Under the pieces are notes generated by a model. That model had not been told where the DNA came from and ran no database searches. It saw nothing but the letters and a program-made list of their open reading frames with translations. A program made the position numbers and the translations under genes. DNA of 64,000 bases from Parietaria judaica (Eukaryota; Streptophyta; Magnoliopsida; Rosales; Urticaceae). Shown piece after piece: positions 47,557-59,177 of this stretch (within the stretch, counting starts at the first letter, position 1; every line of letters begins with the position of its first letter). The stretch is from positions 26,593,056-26,657,055 of the forward strand of contig OX940868.1 of NCBI GenBank assembly GCA_954871525.1, written 5' to 3'.

Positions 47557-47871
47557 CTAAAGCTTTGTCGTCTTCTTTGTCTTCGAACTGGAGGCTCTGA
47601 CGAAGCTGCTCAAAAAAGACGACGAGGAGGACAGGAGCGCCGAGCCTCTCTCTGGCGCGTCGCCGGCGTCGGAGGCTAAGCCGAGGCCTTGCTTAAACCT
47701 GGCGGCACTGTAGCCCTTGCGAGTGAGCTCCTCGTAGTATGCAACGGCTTTGTCTTCCTCCATTGTTGCGAGCTCTGGAGCTTCATGTTGAGCTCGGAGA
47801 CGGAGGAGAAATGGATTTGGGCCTGGTGGGCCTCTTTTGATCAATTCAATAAATGTTGGGCTCTTAAGCAT
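47557..47871 (-). pseudogene. Relic of a plant coding gene
   Basis: The minus strand encodes ATMEEDKAVAYYEELTRKGY followed by Ser-Ala-Ala-Arg-Phe-Lys-Gln-Gly-Leu-Gly. This resembles the start of a conserved small plant protein I remember only as unnamed. The downstream frame is lost in low-complexity Ser/Lys sequence and a stop, and no splice sites rescue it. Confidence 0.4.
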
Positions 47872-48086
47872 GGGAATAAATTTTGTTATCTGCGAAATAA
47901 GTACTATATTTTGAACTTTTTAGCAGTAATAGTACTAAAAGAAAATAGAACAAGCTCAATATTCAAATTCTTCCATGTTCCGATGAGGTCCGTTACACGA
48001 GGACAAGTTATACATATATGGCGGCAAAAGTACTCAAACGCAAGAAAACAAGGTCAAATTTGTAACTCTTTCGTGTACAACTAAAG

Positions 48087-49545
48087 TCTGTTACTTGGTT
48101 ACGATAAAGTTACAGTTTTGTAACCGAAGTTACATTATCGTAACAGAAGTTACATTATCGTAACTGAAGTTACACTTATGTAACTGTAGTTACACTTTTG
48201 TAACCGGAGTTACAATTTCAATATATTTGATCAAATGATAATTTAGTGCTTTGGGAGTTAATTTGGAAGTATTAAAATAATTTTTGTAACTGAAGTTACA
48301 CTTTTGGAACTCAAGTTACATAAGTGTAACCGGTGTTAAACTTTTGTAATAGGAGTTACACTTTCGTAATTCTAGTCATATATGGTTATGTAATAGTATG
48401 ACCACAATTATGTAATACCATGACAACAATCATTAGACTTACACTTATGTAAATGTGGTTACACTAATTTAATTGGAATTAAATTTTTGTAACCAAAATT
48501 ACACTTTTGTAACCGAAGTTACATTATTGTAACAGAAGTTACATTATCGTGACTGAAGTTACACTTATGTAACTGTAATTACACTTTTGTAACCGGAGTT
48601 ACAATTTCAATATATTTGTTCAAATAATAATTTAGTGTTTTGGGAGTTAATTTGGAAGTATTAAAATAATTTTTGTAACTCAAGTTACATAAGTGTAACC
48701 GGTGTTACACTTTTGTAATAGGAGTTACACTTTCGTAATTCTAGTCATATATGGTCATGTAATAGTATGACCACAATTATGTAATAATATGACCACAATC
48801 ATTAGAGTTACACTAATGTAAATGTGGTTACACTAATTTAATTGGAATTAAAGTTTTGTAACCGAATAGTTACATTATCGTAACCGAAGTTACATATCGT
48901 AACTGAAGTTACATTATCGTAACTGAAGTTACACTTATGTAACTGGAGTTACACTTTTGTAACTGGAGTTACAATTTCAATATATTTGTTCAAATAATAA
49001 TTTAGTGTTTTGGGAGTTAATTTGGAAGTATTAAAATAATTTTTGTAACTGAAGTTACAGTTTTGTAACTCAAGTTACATAAGTGTAACCGGTGTTACAC
49101 TTTTGTAATAAGAGTTACACTTTTGTAATTCTAGTCATATATGGTTATGTAATAATATGACCAAAATTATGTAATAATATGACCACAATCATTAGAGTTA
49201 CACTAATGTAAATCTGGTTACACTAATTTAATTGAAATTAAAGTTTTGTAACCGAAGTTACATTATCGTAACCGAAGTTATATTATCGTAACTGAAGTTA
49301 CATTATCGTAACTGGAGTTACATTATGGTAACTGAAGTTACACTTATGTAACTAGAGTGACAATTTCACTATATTTGTTCAAATAATAATTTAGTGCTTT
49401 GGGAGTTAATTTGGTAGTATTAAAAAATTTTTGTAACCGAAGTTACACTTTTGTAACAGAAGTTGCAATTTTGTCACCGAAGTTACACTTTTGTAAATGG
49501 AGTTACACTTTCGTAATTATAGTCATAAATTATTACACTTATGTT
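48087..49545 (+). repeat. Higher-order minisatellite with hairpin-forming subunits
   Basis: A 1.45-kb array. The basic unit of about 18 bases is AGTTACACTTTTGTAACT and variants, whose ends AGTTACA and TGTAACT are reverse complements. The larger period is about 370-390 bases, marked by CAATTTCAATATATTTG at about 48210, 48602, 48974 and 49351, with CATATATGG and ATGACCACAAT blocks once per period. There are about 3.7 large copies with no ORF. Confidence 0.92.
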
Positions 49546-49759
49546 ACATATTAAAAGATTCTACATAAAAAAATGTGCTAGTTTGTAAATCACAATTTGC
49601 GCCGGAAGACTATAGGTTTTTCCGGTGGAAACACAAAATATAAACTAGTAAAAGCCGGTTTTTTGGAACAAATTTTTGACATAATTTATGAATCTTCTTT
49701 TGCACATGAAAAGTAGTCCAGCACAGAGTTAAGCCTCTACATGTACCCAACTAAACTCC

Positions 49760-50110
49760 ACCAAATCCTTCTTCCAAGCCCTCCCCTGTGGCGACCAAAC
49801 CCGAGTCAACTCGCTCAGGTCCCTCCTCTACGGCGACCAAACCCGAATCAATTTGCTCCGATCCTCTTCCAAACCAAAACAAACTGATCTAAGTCATCAA
49901 CCTATCGCTGAACTTGGGAATGTCGATTTGCGGTCGGAACCGTGAAAATTAGAGTTGGAAGCTCGGCGAAGTACTACACGGTGGAGATGGACACGGGGAG
50001 CTCGTTGTCGTGGCTGCAGTGCCAGCCAGCCCTTCACAGTGTACTGCCACTAGCAGGTGGGGCCTGTCTTCGACCATGCCGATTCCGCTACTCGTGAAGC
50101 TCAAGTGTGG
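49760..50110 (+). pseudogene. Aspartic protease (A1 family) pseudogene fragment
   Basis: The region 49931-50040 reads VGSSAKYYTVEMDTGSSLSW then Leu-Gln-Cys-Gln. This is the first catalytic Asp-Thr-Gly-Ser loop of a plant pepsin-like protease. A frame shift and a stop follow at once (the other frame gives FTVYCH, stop, QVGPVFD). Upstream, CGDQTRVNSLRS occurs twice in similar form. There is no second catalytic motif. Confidence 0.65.
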
Positions 50111-51095
50111 GTCACGCCGAGGAAGGGTTTCGCCGTTTATTCATCCCCTTAGATGACTCAGATATGAGCTCTCTGCTCTCCATGACGAACCTTCTTCTCC
50201 GGCGACGAGCTCGTCCGAGTGTGCTCCTCAGGTCGCATCGTCGGCTTCTTCCCAGGTTCAACGCGATTCGTAGGCGACCTTCTTGTCTCTACGGCGAAGC
50301 TTCTCTAGCAAGTGAGCCAAGCTACCTTCATCTACGATCAGATTCGCGAGCAAGCTTCATCCTCTCTGCTCTGTTCCGGCACAACCTCGCGTCTTCTTCT
50401 CAGGCGGCGGGCGACGGATCTGCGCGAACTCAATCTCAGCAGAGCTCGACAGAAATTGAGCAGCGAGAGCGTGACAATGGCGATGACGATATGGGAGTCG
50501 AGAGAGAGACAAAGATGAGCAACAAGAGCTCGTCAATGGCGACGGCGATACTGGAATCGAGAGAGAGATTGAGCTATGAGAGTTTGTCAGTGGCAATCGA
50601 GTCGAAAGAGAGACGGAGTGTGAGGGGTAGTTTAGGAAATATTTGTTTAAAATGAGTACAATATTAATTAATCAAACATTGAGTAATTTTTTAAAAAGTT
50701 TGACTCTAATCGAGTATTATGCTAATAAGCCCTTAAAACTATAAAGCATATAGGCTCATTATGAAGTTTTCCGTATTATTATCATTGCTCTTTTTACGGC
50801 TAAGACCTAAGAAAATCGTCTACAAGAACACATAAATTTGTGGTCTAATTTTTATTTAACTAGAAATTACATTATGCACACATATATAATTTAATTCAAT
50901 ATTACCAGTAAATATCTCTCTCAAAGTGTCGTGTAATTTGCACATTTAAAAAAAAATGCGCTTCTCCTAATCTTCATTTCATTTCCCTTTTATGTTGTTT
51001 GCTTTCAGTGCTGAAACAAATCAACATCAAGTACAAGCATAAATTACATAGCACGAATTGGAATCTTCTCTTGAGGTATCAAGTATTTGACAAAG
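50111..51095. other. Non-genic DNA downstream of the protease relic
   Basis: 50107-50655 is an open frame rich in Ser/Arg/Glu with internal near-repeats (CGAGAGAGAGA, GAGCAACAAGAGCTCG); it has no recognisable domain and is probably decayed. 50660-51095 is AT-rich and contains the TFB2 3' flank. Confidence 0.4.
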
Positions 51096-54000
51096 TTACT
51101 GCTTCGAAGCGGAACCACGCAAAAATTCTTTCATATTTGCGTGGATTTCGGCCTTGACTATGAACCGCATCTTCTTCGAATCCTCCCATAGCAAACCATT
51201 CCATTCTCGGGCATGGTCGCAAGCAGCCTCGCAAACGTCCTGCTTCAAGACTTGTAAATAAGAAGACAGATGATACAATTGTACTCGGATAAGTATGAAG
51301 TTGTTATTATAATCACCCTCGATGGAAATTCATCGTATTGATAAGCAAGGGTCATCTCTATTCTGTTCAGATCTGCCTCCCATAACCTAATCTGTCACGG
51401 TGCAAATTCAGATATGTAAACTCTGTCACGTCAGCTTCATCGGAGAGAATACACCGTGTGAAGAACGTACCTGATCAGTAACATTTTCGGGTATAGAAGG
51501 CAATTTTTCTGCAACACGAGGATGAGCATTCTGCTGTAGAAATGAAACTATCTGTACACGGAAAAGATTACTTATGGATGAGATAACACACACAAAATGC
51601 AAATACATATATTCTCGAGAGAAAAATTGCGTAAAACCAGCACGAACCAAGTTTTCTGAAGAAGAAAAAAATGGTCCATATATGGATAAAGTAAAAAAAA
51701 ACTCACTCTCGCAACTTTTCTAAATCTTGAATAAAAAAAAAATTAAAAGAGAAATGAGTTATTAATGACTAACAAATAACAAATTCACCCACAGTTCGTA
51801 TCTGGTCATGGCTAGTTGACACATGACGAATAAAAAAGAAGAAAATTAAGTCAAGAACCCTAGGATTGGGAGGATAAACTCCTGAAATATGAGCAGATTT
51901 CCTTCCCAGCAATGTCGAAAACCCCAAAGACTGCTAATAATCTACTCAAAACGTGTAGCATAAAATTAGCAATTGAGGTGGAAAATTTAATTTTTATGAC
52001 AAAAAAATAAAATCCTAAAAATCACAATGAAATCCTATAAGATGTCATTGGAAACACCTAAAAACAATTTAATATATGTTCTTCTTTGCTCGGGGGAAAA
52101 AAAAAAAAAACCGAATATAACGGCTATTTCGTATCTGCTAAACTGGTTTCCAATGTAAAACTTTCACACCTGTACTTTGTGAATAGGAATGGAAAAAGGC
52201 AACAATGTAAAAAAATATGAGCATATGGTAGAAACCAAAACACAAGAGCAAAGAAGGCTACGGAAATATGTTGCAGATGCTAATAACGGAAACACACAAA
52301 TAATTTGCCACGTCAGCAAGAACGACTGACCTGCTCTGCAGTAATACCATTGTCAAAGGCATTGTACAAGCTTTCTTTTGTTATTGCTCCAACAATAAGG
52401 TTCGGAAGCTGATATTCTATCCTGTGAAAGCAAGAATGGCGATAGTCATTCATCTCCAAGATACCATGAAAATGTTCAATATTATCATAAGAGAGATCAT
52501 TTTCCATAAAACACGATACGTTGTTATGTTATAGAATGTCTTTGTCAATCAATAATCTGACTTAAAGCAACACTTGTTTTGGTAGCTTTTTACAATGAAT
52601 CACACTGATGAAGTACATTTCTCAGAAACTGATAAAGAAGATTGAATCTAGTAATTACCGTACCGTGAAAAAAGACGTAAAATTTCACAATGAAGTTTAG
52701 AAGTTGAATAGGCGTACAACCTAAAATTTGTTTCCACAACCACGAATCCCTGAAAAGAAAATAATAAGGACAAAGAAAAAATAAGGATAAATTCCCAGAG
52801 ACAGAACAGAAATAGTAGTTGAACTTCACTGAATTATGTTTAACGGTTAACGATTTAGACAAGATATCTAATAGAACATAAAAGTAATCGAAGGCAACGA
52901 GTGAAAACCTGTTTCCGTGATGAAGAATCAGTTAAGCTCATAGAAAGATTTGTAGCTAATTTAGTAGGTACGAACCAACTATCTTTCCTACCCTGGAAAA
53001 TAGAAAAGTAATACAAATTTAGTCATCAAGTCCGAGAGAATCTCTTTACGATTTACGGCAAGCCAAAGTAAAGAACCTGCTGAAGTTTCACCAATCCCAA
53101 GTCTGCAAGGTCCTTAATTGTGTTTCTTTGAATGTCGTCCAATGAATTTACGTTGTACGCCTAAGAATCACATGAAATTCTCAGAAAGAAATTGAAGGAA
53201 TAATTGGAACAGAAGCCAACCAAGTTTTAGGTGATACCACGCCCGTGATATGAAAACTAAGCTCCAAAAGGAATGAAATCAAATCTGCTGGATCTACACC
53301 TCTTTCCTACACCAAATTCCAAAATGTCAGAAACATAACAAAACCAGAAATATAATGAGAAAACAACTTCGATCCAGCTCACAGTATCAGAGGTAACATT
53401 ATCAGAATGTAATAACAAATAAAATTTGACTTGCACACTCTACATTTTATGTCCCGGCTCAGTTTTTATATGATTTTACCATTTTCTCTATAAATTCAAT
53501 TCTGGTAAATCGATAGACCATGAGATAAAACGAGAATAGTATAATATTTTACCAACTATATACCTCTGCGTTCGAAATATATTCTCTGATGATATACCAT
53601 AGTTGTGCATTTGTATCCATCAACTGTGATTCGCAAAGAGAAAGGATGAATCTTATAACAGACATCACCTGTGAAAAAAATGACTTAAAGCAGAGAGTAT
53701 ATTCATTTTATTCATACCAAGAATTGGAAACCGCTTTCTGTTAATCGTGGAGCTTCTTTGTCTCTGTCCAGTTCACACGTGACAAGCGCAAGGAAATTAA
53801 GATATATAATACTCACTCATTTTAAACATATTTGATATGAATTTTTCATCGCAATAGTAGTCTTAGGAAAAACAACCTCTGACTCAAAAGGCCACGTTGG
53901 AAAACTTTCATCGTAGAAGAACTGATATTCGAGGGTCTATCGGCTTGAGACGAGTTAATAAGTTGCAACAGGAAGCACTGTCTTAACATAAATCGTGTCA

Positions 54001-55037
54001 GATAAATATCCACCTTGATGTGTAAAAATAAGTTTCTTGACTATCAATGAATATCACAAAGCTTCACACCTCCCATTGTTCATTGGCAAAAACATCAAGA
54101 TCCTCCAAACTTTGAAGCCTTCCTGTAATACTGGTAGGCATTGGCTCTCTTGGCAAAACCTCCCTGCAATCCCCAGAAAACTTTTCTCATAAGGAACCAT
54201 GTTTGAAGACTGTTAGCTTTGTGTTACGAACCAAGATCAATGAATCTCGAAATCAAGAACACACGAACACAATGAATCAACATAATTGCCAATCTTCACT
54301 AAATCTATTCTCTCCTCTTGAGAGACTAAATTTTGTAGACTTATGCTCTCTTATACAGAGCACGAGATTACAATCTAATTGACCGGTCCGGCCCGACTCA
54401 ATTAACCTAAAAACGCCAGACAGTTACATTTTTAAACGACATCCCAATCAACTAATCCCTAAACGACACTTAACTCTCTAAACAACACTAATCCTGACCC
54501 TCGGGCTGCGTCGCTTTGAAAAGAAAAAAAGAGCATTACCCAGATATTAGAAGCTTGTGGAGGTTGCTCTGGAACACTGGATTCAATGTGTAGCTTGTTT
54601 CCCTTTTCCTGCGAAAAAAAACTCAAATTGTTTCAAGTTGCTGAAACCAGTTGGGAATATGATTGATGGGAAGTAACCTGTCAGTGGTCTCCGCGAGTAT
54701 TCTAAGCTGAATCAAACGGTCCATGGAAACTTTATGCTTGGTGATCCCATCTGCAAGTACCCACTCTTGGATCGATTTGGCAGTTATGGCTCCCTCAATG
54801 CACAGCATTTGCACGACGTACTTCTTGGCCAGAGGAGGCAGAGACCTCAACCAACAAGCGTAAACACAATCAGACAACCAAATCCCGCTCAGATGAAGCA
54901 GAAGATATTCGAGAGAAATGAGACCTGAAAATGGCTTCGCAGATGAAGGCGTTGGCGTAGAACCTGTCGAGCTTGGCGGCGGGCAAAGAGGCGACCATGT
55001 CCATGAAGTTCCGAGCTATGATCTTGACCTGAGGCAT
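51096..55037 (-). CDS. TFB2: TFIIH core subunit TFB2 (p52, GTF2H4)
   Basis: 15 coding exons, 454 residues, all GT-AG: 54925-55037, 54678-54845, 54540-54608, 54070-54163, 53877-53977, 53718-53763, 53564-53623, 53238-53306, 53077-53160, 52909-52992, 52665-52750, 52331-52421, 51471-51551, 51317-51391, 51096-51239. TFB2/p52 anchors and stimulates the XPB helicase in TFIIH, for promoter opening and nucleotide excision repair in the nucleus. Family marks include LPPLAKKYVVQMLCIEGAIT near the N-terminus, ELSFHITGVAYNV, GFVVVETNFRLYAYSTSKL, RIEYQLPNLIVGAITKESL and the C-terminal VSFLQQNAHPRV and LWEADLNRIEMT blocks, which form the XPB/TFB5-binding part. Length matches the Arabidopsis protein. Nothing is missing. 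Intron 3 (376 bases) and intron 12 (779 bases) are longer than the rest. Confidence 0.95.
54222..54500. other. Insert-like sequence in TFB2 intron 3
   Basis: A GC-richer stretch in the intron with AATGAATCTCGAAATCAAGA, a CCGGTCCGGCCCGACTC patch and a repeated AAACGACA motif. It resembles an LTR or MITE piece, but I found no ends. Confidence 0.3.
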
Positions 55038-55075
55038 GATCGCTCTCTCTCTCTCTCTCTCGAAGTCTAGGGTTT
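55038..55075 (-). promoter_or_regulatory. TFB2 leader: GA repeat and telo-box
   Basis: On the coding strand AAACCCTA (plus-strand 55068-55075) is followed by a GA dinucleotide run (55039-55060) directly before the ATG. Both are common in leaders of plant housekeeping genes. Confidence 0.5.
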
Positions 55076-56411
55076 CGTGGAGCTTTGCAGGATTCTTTCT
55101 ACACGAAGGAGCTTCCGATCGTCTCTCCCGAGCAGGATTTCTTCTATCTCGCAGAAACTCGACAAATATGTTTTTTTTTTTAATTATTAATATTAATTAC
55201 CTATAAATCATTCTAAACTTTTTTTTTTATTTCAAATTGCACCATATGTTATAAAGTTTTTAATTGGGCGGATTAAATACTCAGTGTTGCTCTATAAGTC
55301 AGTGAAGGACTTCAGGACACATTGGGGATCCCGGGGTTACCACGCGACTCGAAAGTCGGAGAAGACGTTAAACGTGGCCGGCCAAGCACAAGGATTTGAA
55401 GGGACGGCGCCCCTGAGAATTGTATGTAATGTACCTAGTACACTACCGACCCTCGTCCTGGGAAGGAACAATGTCCTCGACCTTTTGACAGAACGCCTCC
55501 TGGAAAGTCGTCAACTCCGGGTAACACTCAAATTAACATTTGTTTTTTTAACGTTTTGCAATTTCTCGTGTTAAATACTTCAATTCGATATGAATATACT
55601 TACGAATCACGTAAAGTTAAAAGGACATATTTCGATACTTGAATTGTAGCGTAATGAGATATGCAAAGTGGAAATGCTTGAAAATATAAGCAAAAAATAC
55701 ACTCAATCTACCCCAAAAAAAGGTAATGTCATCTATTGTGTCACCAAAAAAAAAAAAAAAAAACACTTTGGTATTAAGTGAAATAAGATCTATGACATGA
55801 AAATTTTCACCGCAGGTAACCCTGTTACTCAATAGTTAATATTTATTCTTAAGAATTTATTTCACTAAATTGTTACACTAAATTGACAACATAAAGAAAA
55901 ATCGTTATCTTATAGACATCATCATGGTAATTGGCAAACTAAAAAAATGTGAAGTAACTTTCCTCACGATGAACTATAACATACAGCATTGTTATGACCC
56001 TCAGACTCGGATTTTGTCATGAGCTTCAGACCAGTTCGAAACTCAGATCAACGCCCTTTCGAACCTTTCCCCTGCAGGGCTCAAACTAACTATCCCTCGC
56101 TCTCAAGAAGAAAACCTAAGACGATAAAAATTATGCTTCCATTGCGGAAAAGCGCAAATAGCCATAGTAAGCATCGTTTATGTAAGAACGACAACAATAG
56201 AGATATTAATTGCAGAAATAAAACATAGATGGAAGAGCTGGGTGCGTTGGGGTAAGACTTTATCCCGGTTGTCAGTAAGTTTCACGGTTGGAGTCTATAA
56301 CTCAGATTAGAGCCAATAACGCAGTATTGGAGAATGGCGACCAAAATCTGTGGCTGACTATCTTGTTAGTTAGGTTACACAATTTGCTGCAAAATTTGTG
56401 TCTCGACCCCA
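55076..56411. other. Intergenic DNA with an unexplained GC-rich patch
   Basis: 55280-55530 is GC-rich and open on the plus strand (GSRGYHATRKSEKTLNVAGQ onward) with no recognisable domain; it could be a coding relic or part of a mobile element. The rest is AT-rich. 55990-56100 has another short GC-richer stretch. Confidence 0.4.
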
Positions 56412-58333
56412 TCAAGCAGAGGTGCAAGGCAAGTCTTCCGCCGCTTTTTTGTTGTTAATTTCCGGTGACGCTGGCTTTTTTGAGGTCGGAGGGGGCTTTG
56501 GCGGTCGGTTAGGACGGACTTTATCAACTTCCTCTGCTTCTACTTCAAACTGCAATAATCATATAATTTGAGCAAAGTTTATGATGCATAAATCAGAGTA
56601 ATAATCAGCGACACCCTTCGAAATTTTCCTCTCGTCGCAGTTTGTCCCTTTTTTTGGTATCGATTTCTCATTAAAATATCGATGGTCTGACGTCAAATTT
56701 TAAGCCAAAACGTACTAGTATGTGCATTTCGATTTAAATCAAGATTAAAAAATGGTTATGGAGAAATCGCTATAATTTACATATTCATGGGGGAAACTGC
56801 GAACGAGAAAAGTTCAGAGGCATGCCTCCAAATTACTCAATAAAATTTCTTCCATGAGAATGGCCTAACCTTGAAACCACAGCCTGATATGCAAGCGAAG
56901 AAGCATTGCTGTCCAACGAGAAAACCGAAACTCATCAAACAGGCTGTCAATTTTTGGGAATAGTAATTGTTAATTAAGTACGAGGATGTGCTTAATTATC
57001 TTGATTAGCTAAAGTGATCACAAAGATCAAAATTCAACAACATTAAATGGCTATCTCACCAAAGAATTTATCATCCTAATGCTCAGATAATTATTTTAAG
57101 AGAGATTTCGCAAATAATGTAACATTTAAAGAAGATTAACAAAAAATCCATAGCGCAAACTCCGATACGGAATTTGCTAGAAATGTATGTATCCCATTCT
57201 TAGAGAGACCCCTCAGAGCTGTAACACAAAAGCATAAGAAATTCCAGCATAAGTTTAAGAGGGAACACCTCCGAATAACTGTCTGAACCCGGTGAGCGGT
57301 CAATGTATGCACTCCATTGACGTTCCTTCAGAACGGGGTCTTTGTAGCATATCTCATTGCATTCTTCCAAACCTTTGATAAGACAACATAATGGTTAATG
57401 GATAGTAGAGCACTAGAGCTAATGAAAATACGATTTACCCAGACAAATAATCAGAGAAGAACTCGCCGGGACAACGAGATTCTCGAACACTATTGATAAA
57501 TATAGATAAACGGTCTTTCCTTCGAGACAAGACGACTAGAACTCTCGACAAGATGTTGTGATAGGAACTTTCAACTAAGCAAAAAACAAAATTGAAAACC
57601 CCAGAGGTGGGCGCCTTATATAGGTTTCGAACACCGGATAAAATGACCAAAATACCCCTACATAAGTAAATTACTAAGATATGCAAATAAAATGTCTAAT
57701 ACAAAACCATGGAACACAAATTTGTTCTTATAACCTCCTTTGTGTTTATGGCTGCTAGGTAGGGTTTAATACTTCATTCAAGAATTTTTCAAAGGTTTCA
57801 TAAGTTATTTATTACTTAAAAATTGTTCCGGTATCGGTTCTACACCAGATTCCAACAAATGGAAATCTGGTTCCGGTTTAGAAAATGCAAGGGGGAAAAA
57901 AACAAACGGAACCGGTTAACGATTTCACCCGTACCGCTGTTGATTCTAGCCTAAGCTCTGAACAAAACCAATGAGATGTATACAACAGAAGCATGACTAT
58001 ATCTAGAAATCCCTAGCTTCAACTAACGCACAGACATAAGAGCCAGACAGATAGTCGTAATTACTTACAGTCTTCCCAGCTCTCTCCATCGGCATCGCAT
58101 CCCTTTTTGCAAAATACCCGCCCTACACAGGAAACATGGGTACTCAATCATATTAGGGTTCAGTTTCAACAGACCAGAGCATTCCTTCTTCTTCACACTG
58201 CAACACATATAGATCAAGGCAGGGACGAAGAAAGAGAAGATGAGATGTAATTACAGGGAATCTGAGTGAGGGCGGAGAATTTGCGAGTGCACTCGCTGCC
58301 ACAGGGAGGAGGCGACCATTGCTGAGGAATCAT
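56412..58333 (-). CDS. Small cysteine-rich protein with repeated CX3C motifs
   Basis: Five exons: 58255-58333, 58069-58122, 57269-57372, 56870-56908, 56412-56549; 137 residues, all GT-AG. Cysteines at 11, 15, 31, 35, 45, 49, 53, 81, 85 and 89 form CGSEC, CKKGC, CLEECNEIC and CFFACISGC. The C-terminal 45 residues are charged and Pro-rich (RPNRPPKPPPTSKK) and lack structure. There is no signal peptide or transmembrane helix. Twin CX3C pairs recall small TIM and other oxidised mitochondrial intermembrane-space proteins, but the spacing is not the CX9C of COX17/COX19, so this is only a suggestion. Similar plant proteins are, as far as I recall, uncharacterised. Intron 2 (58068 down to 57373) is 696 bases and carries repeats. 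The exon joins are supported by phase and by the continuous Cys pattern. Confidence 0.8.
57425..57945 (-). repeat. LTR-like and hAT-like inserts in intron 2 of the CX3C gene
   Basis: On the minus strand 57430-57720 has a promoter-like CCTATATAAGGCGCC, then leader-like sequence, preceded by GGGGTATTTTGGTCATTT. This layout fits a solo LTR or TRIM, but TG...CA ends are not clear. 57800-57945 has GGTTCCGGTT, AACCGGTTAACG and ends GATTTCACCC, a truncated relative of the hAT element at 41940. Confidence 0.4.
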
Positions 58334-58491
58334 GCTCGATCTCTAAAACATTCCCTTTCGTTTTTTTTGGAGTCCCAAGAAGGATGAAGGAGACGAGCAA
58401 GAGATTGGCGAGGGTGTTCCCGTCATTTCCCTAGTGGTCGGAGAAGCCACAATGTCGCACGTTTTTTTTTTCTTTTTTTCTTGCAACCATG

Positions 58492-59143
58492 CGTTTAGTT
58501 AGGGGTGAGTATGGGCCGCCCCGATGTTTTATATGGACCCGACCGATCACCTCGAGTTCCAAAAAAATAGCCCGATCCGATCCAAAAAATATTAATGCCC
58601 AAACTAAATCGACCCGATAAAAAATCGGGTTGGTTTAGTTTGGGTCGTCGTGGCCCGATTAATTACAATTTAATATTATATAACAAAAAATAATATGAAA
58701 AAATGCATCAATGTAAGTCAAAATTCAAGTAAAAATACCTCATACAAATTTAATCAAACTAACATGCACTAAACAATGTAAAACATGCTTATAAAACAAA
58801 AAAACAATGAAAAACATGAAAAATAATAAATAGGACGGTCTTTGAATGCAAATAAAATTGAGAATGATAAATTTTAAAAGACTAAAAATACCACTACTTG
58901 AATAAAAATTAATATAAAATATATATTAATTACATTGGTCAGGTCGGAGACCCCAACCCGACCCAAGGTTTTGGACCCGACCCCGACCTAAATAATTGTC
59001 GGGCCCGCCCTGATCCGACCCAAATAATTGTCGGGCCCGCCCTGATCCGACCCAATTTTGTGCGGGTTAGATTGAGGTCGGGTCTCTAACGGATTGGGTT
59101 GGGCCATCGGGTTGGGTCCAAAACGCTCACCCCTACGTTTAGT
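58492..59143 (+). mobile_element. Intact hAT MITE with 8-bp target duplication
   Basis: The element is 58500-59135 (636 bp), starting TAGGGGTGAGT and ending GCTCACCCCTA. It is flanked by perfect CGTTTAGT at 58492-58499 and 59136-59143. The ends are rich in CCGACCCGA and CGGGTTGGG motifs that give further inverted complementarity. No ORF. It lies about 160 bases upstream of the ATG of the CX3C gene, in its promoter. Diverged relatives are at 35631-35792 and 38757-39145. Confidence 0.93.
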
Positions 59144-59177
59144 GCTGAAGAAAGGCAAATCACACATTACTTTTAAG

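Noticed and set aside
48087..49545. CRISPR-like array
   Set aside because: Repeats are too degenerate, spacers are themselves repeated, and the DNA is plant nuclear.
50107..50655. 182-codon plus-strand ORF as a gene
   Set aside because: Ser/Arg/Glu low complexity with internal repeats, downstream of a dead protease fragment; no recognisable domain.
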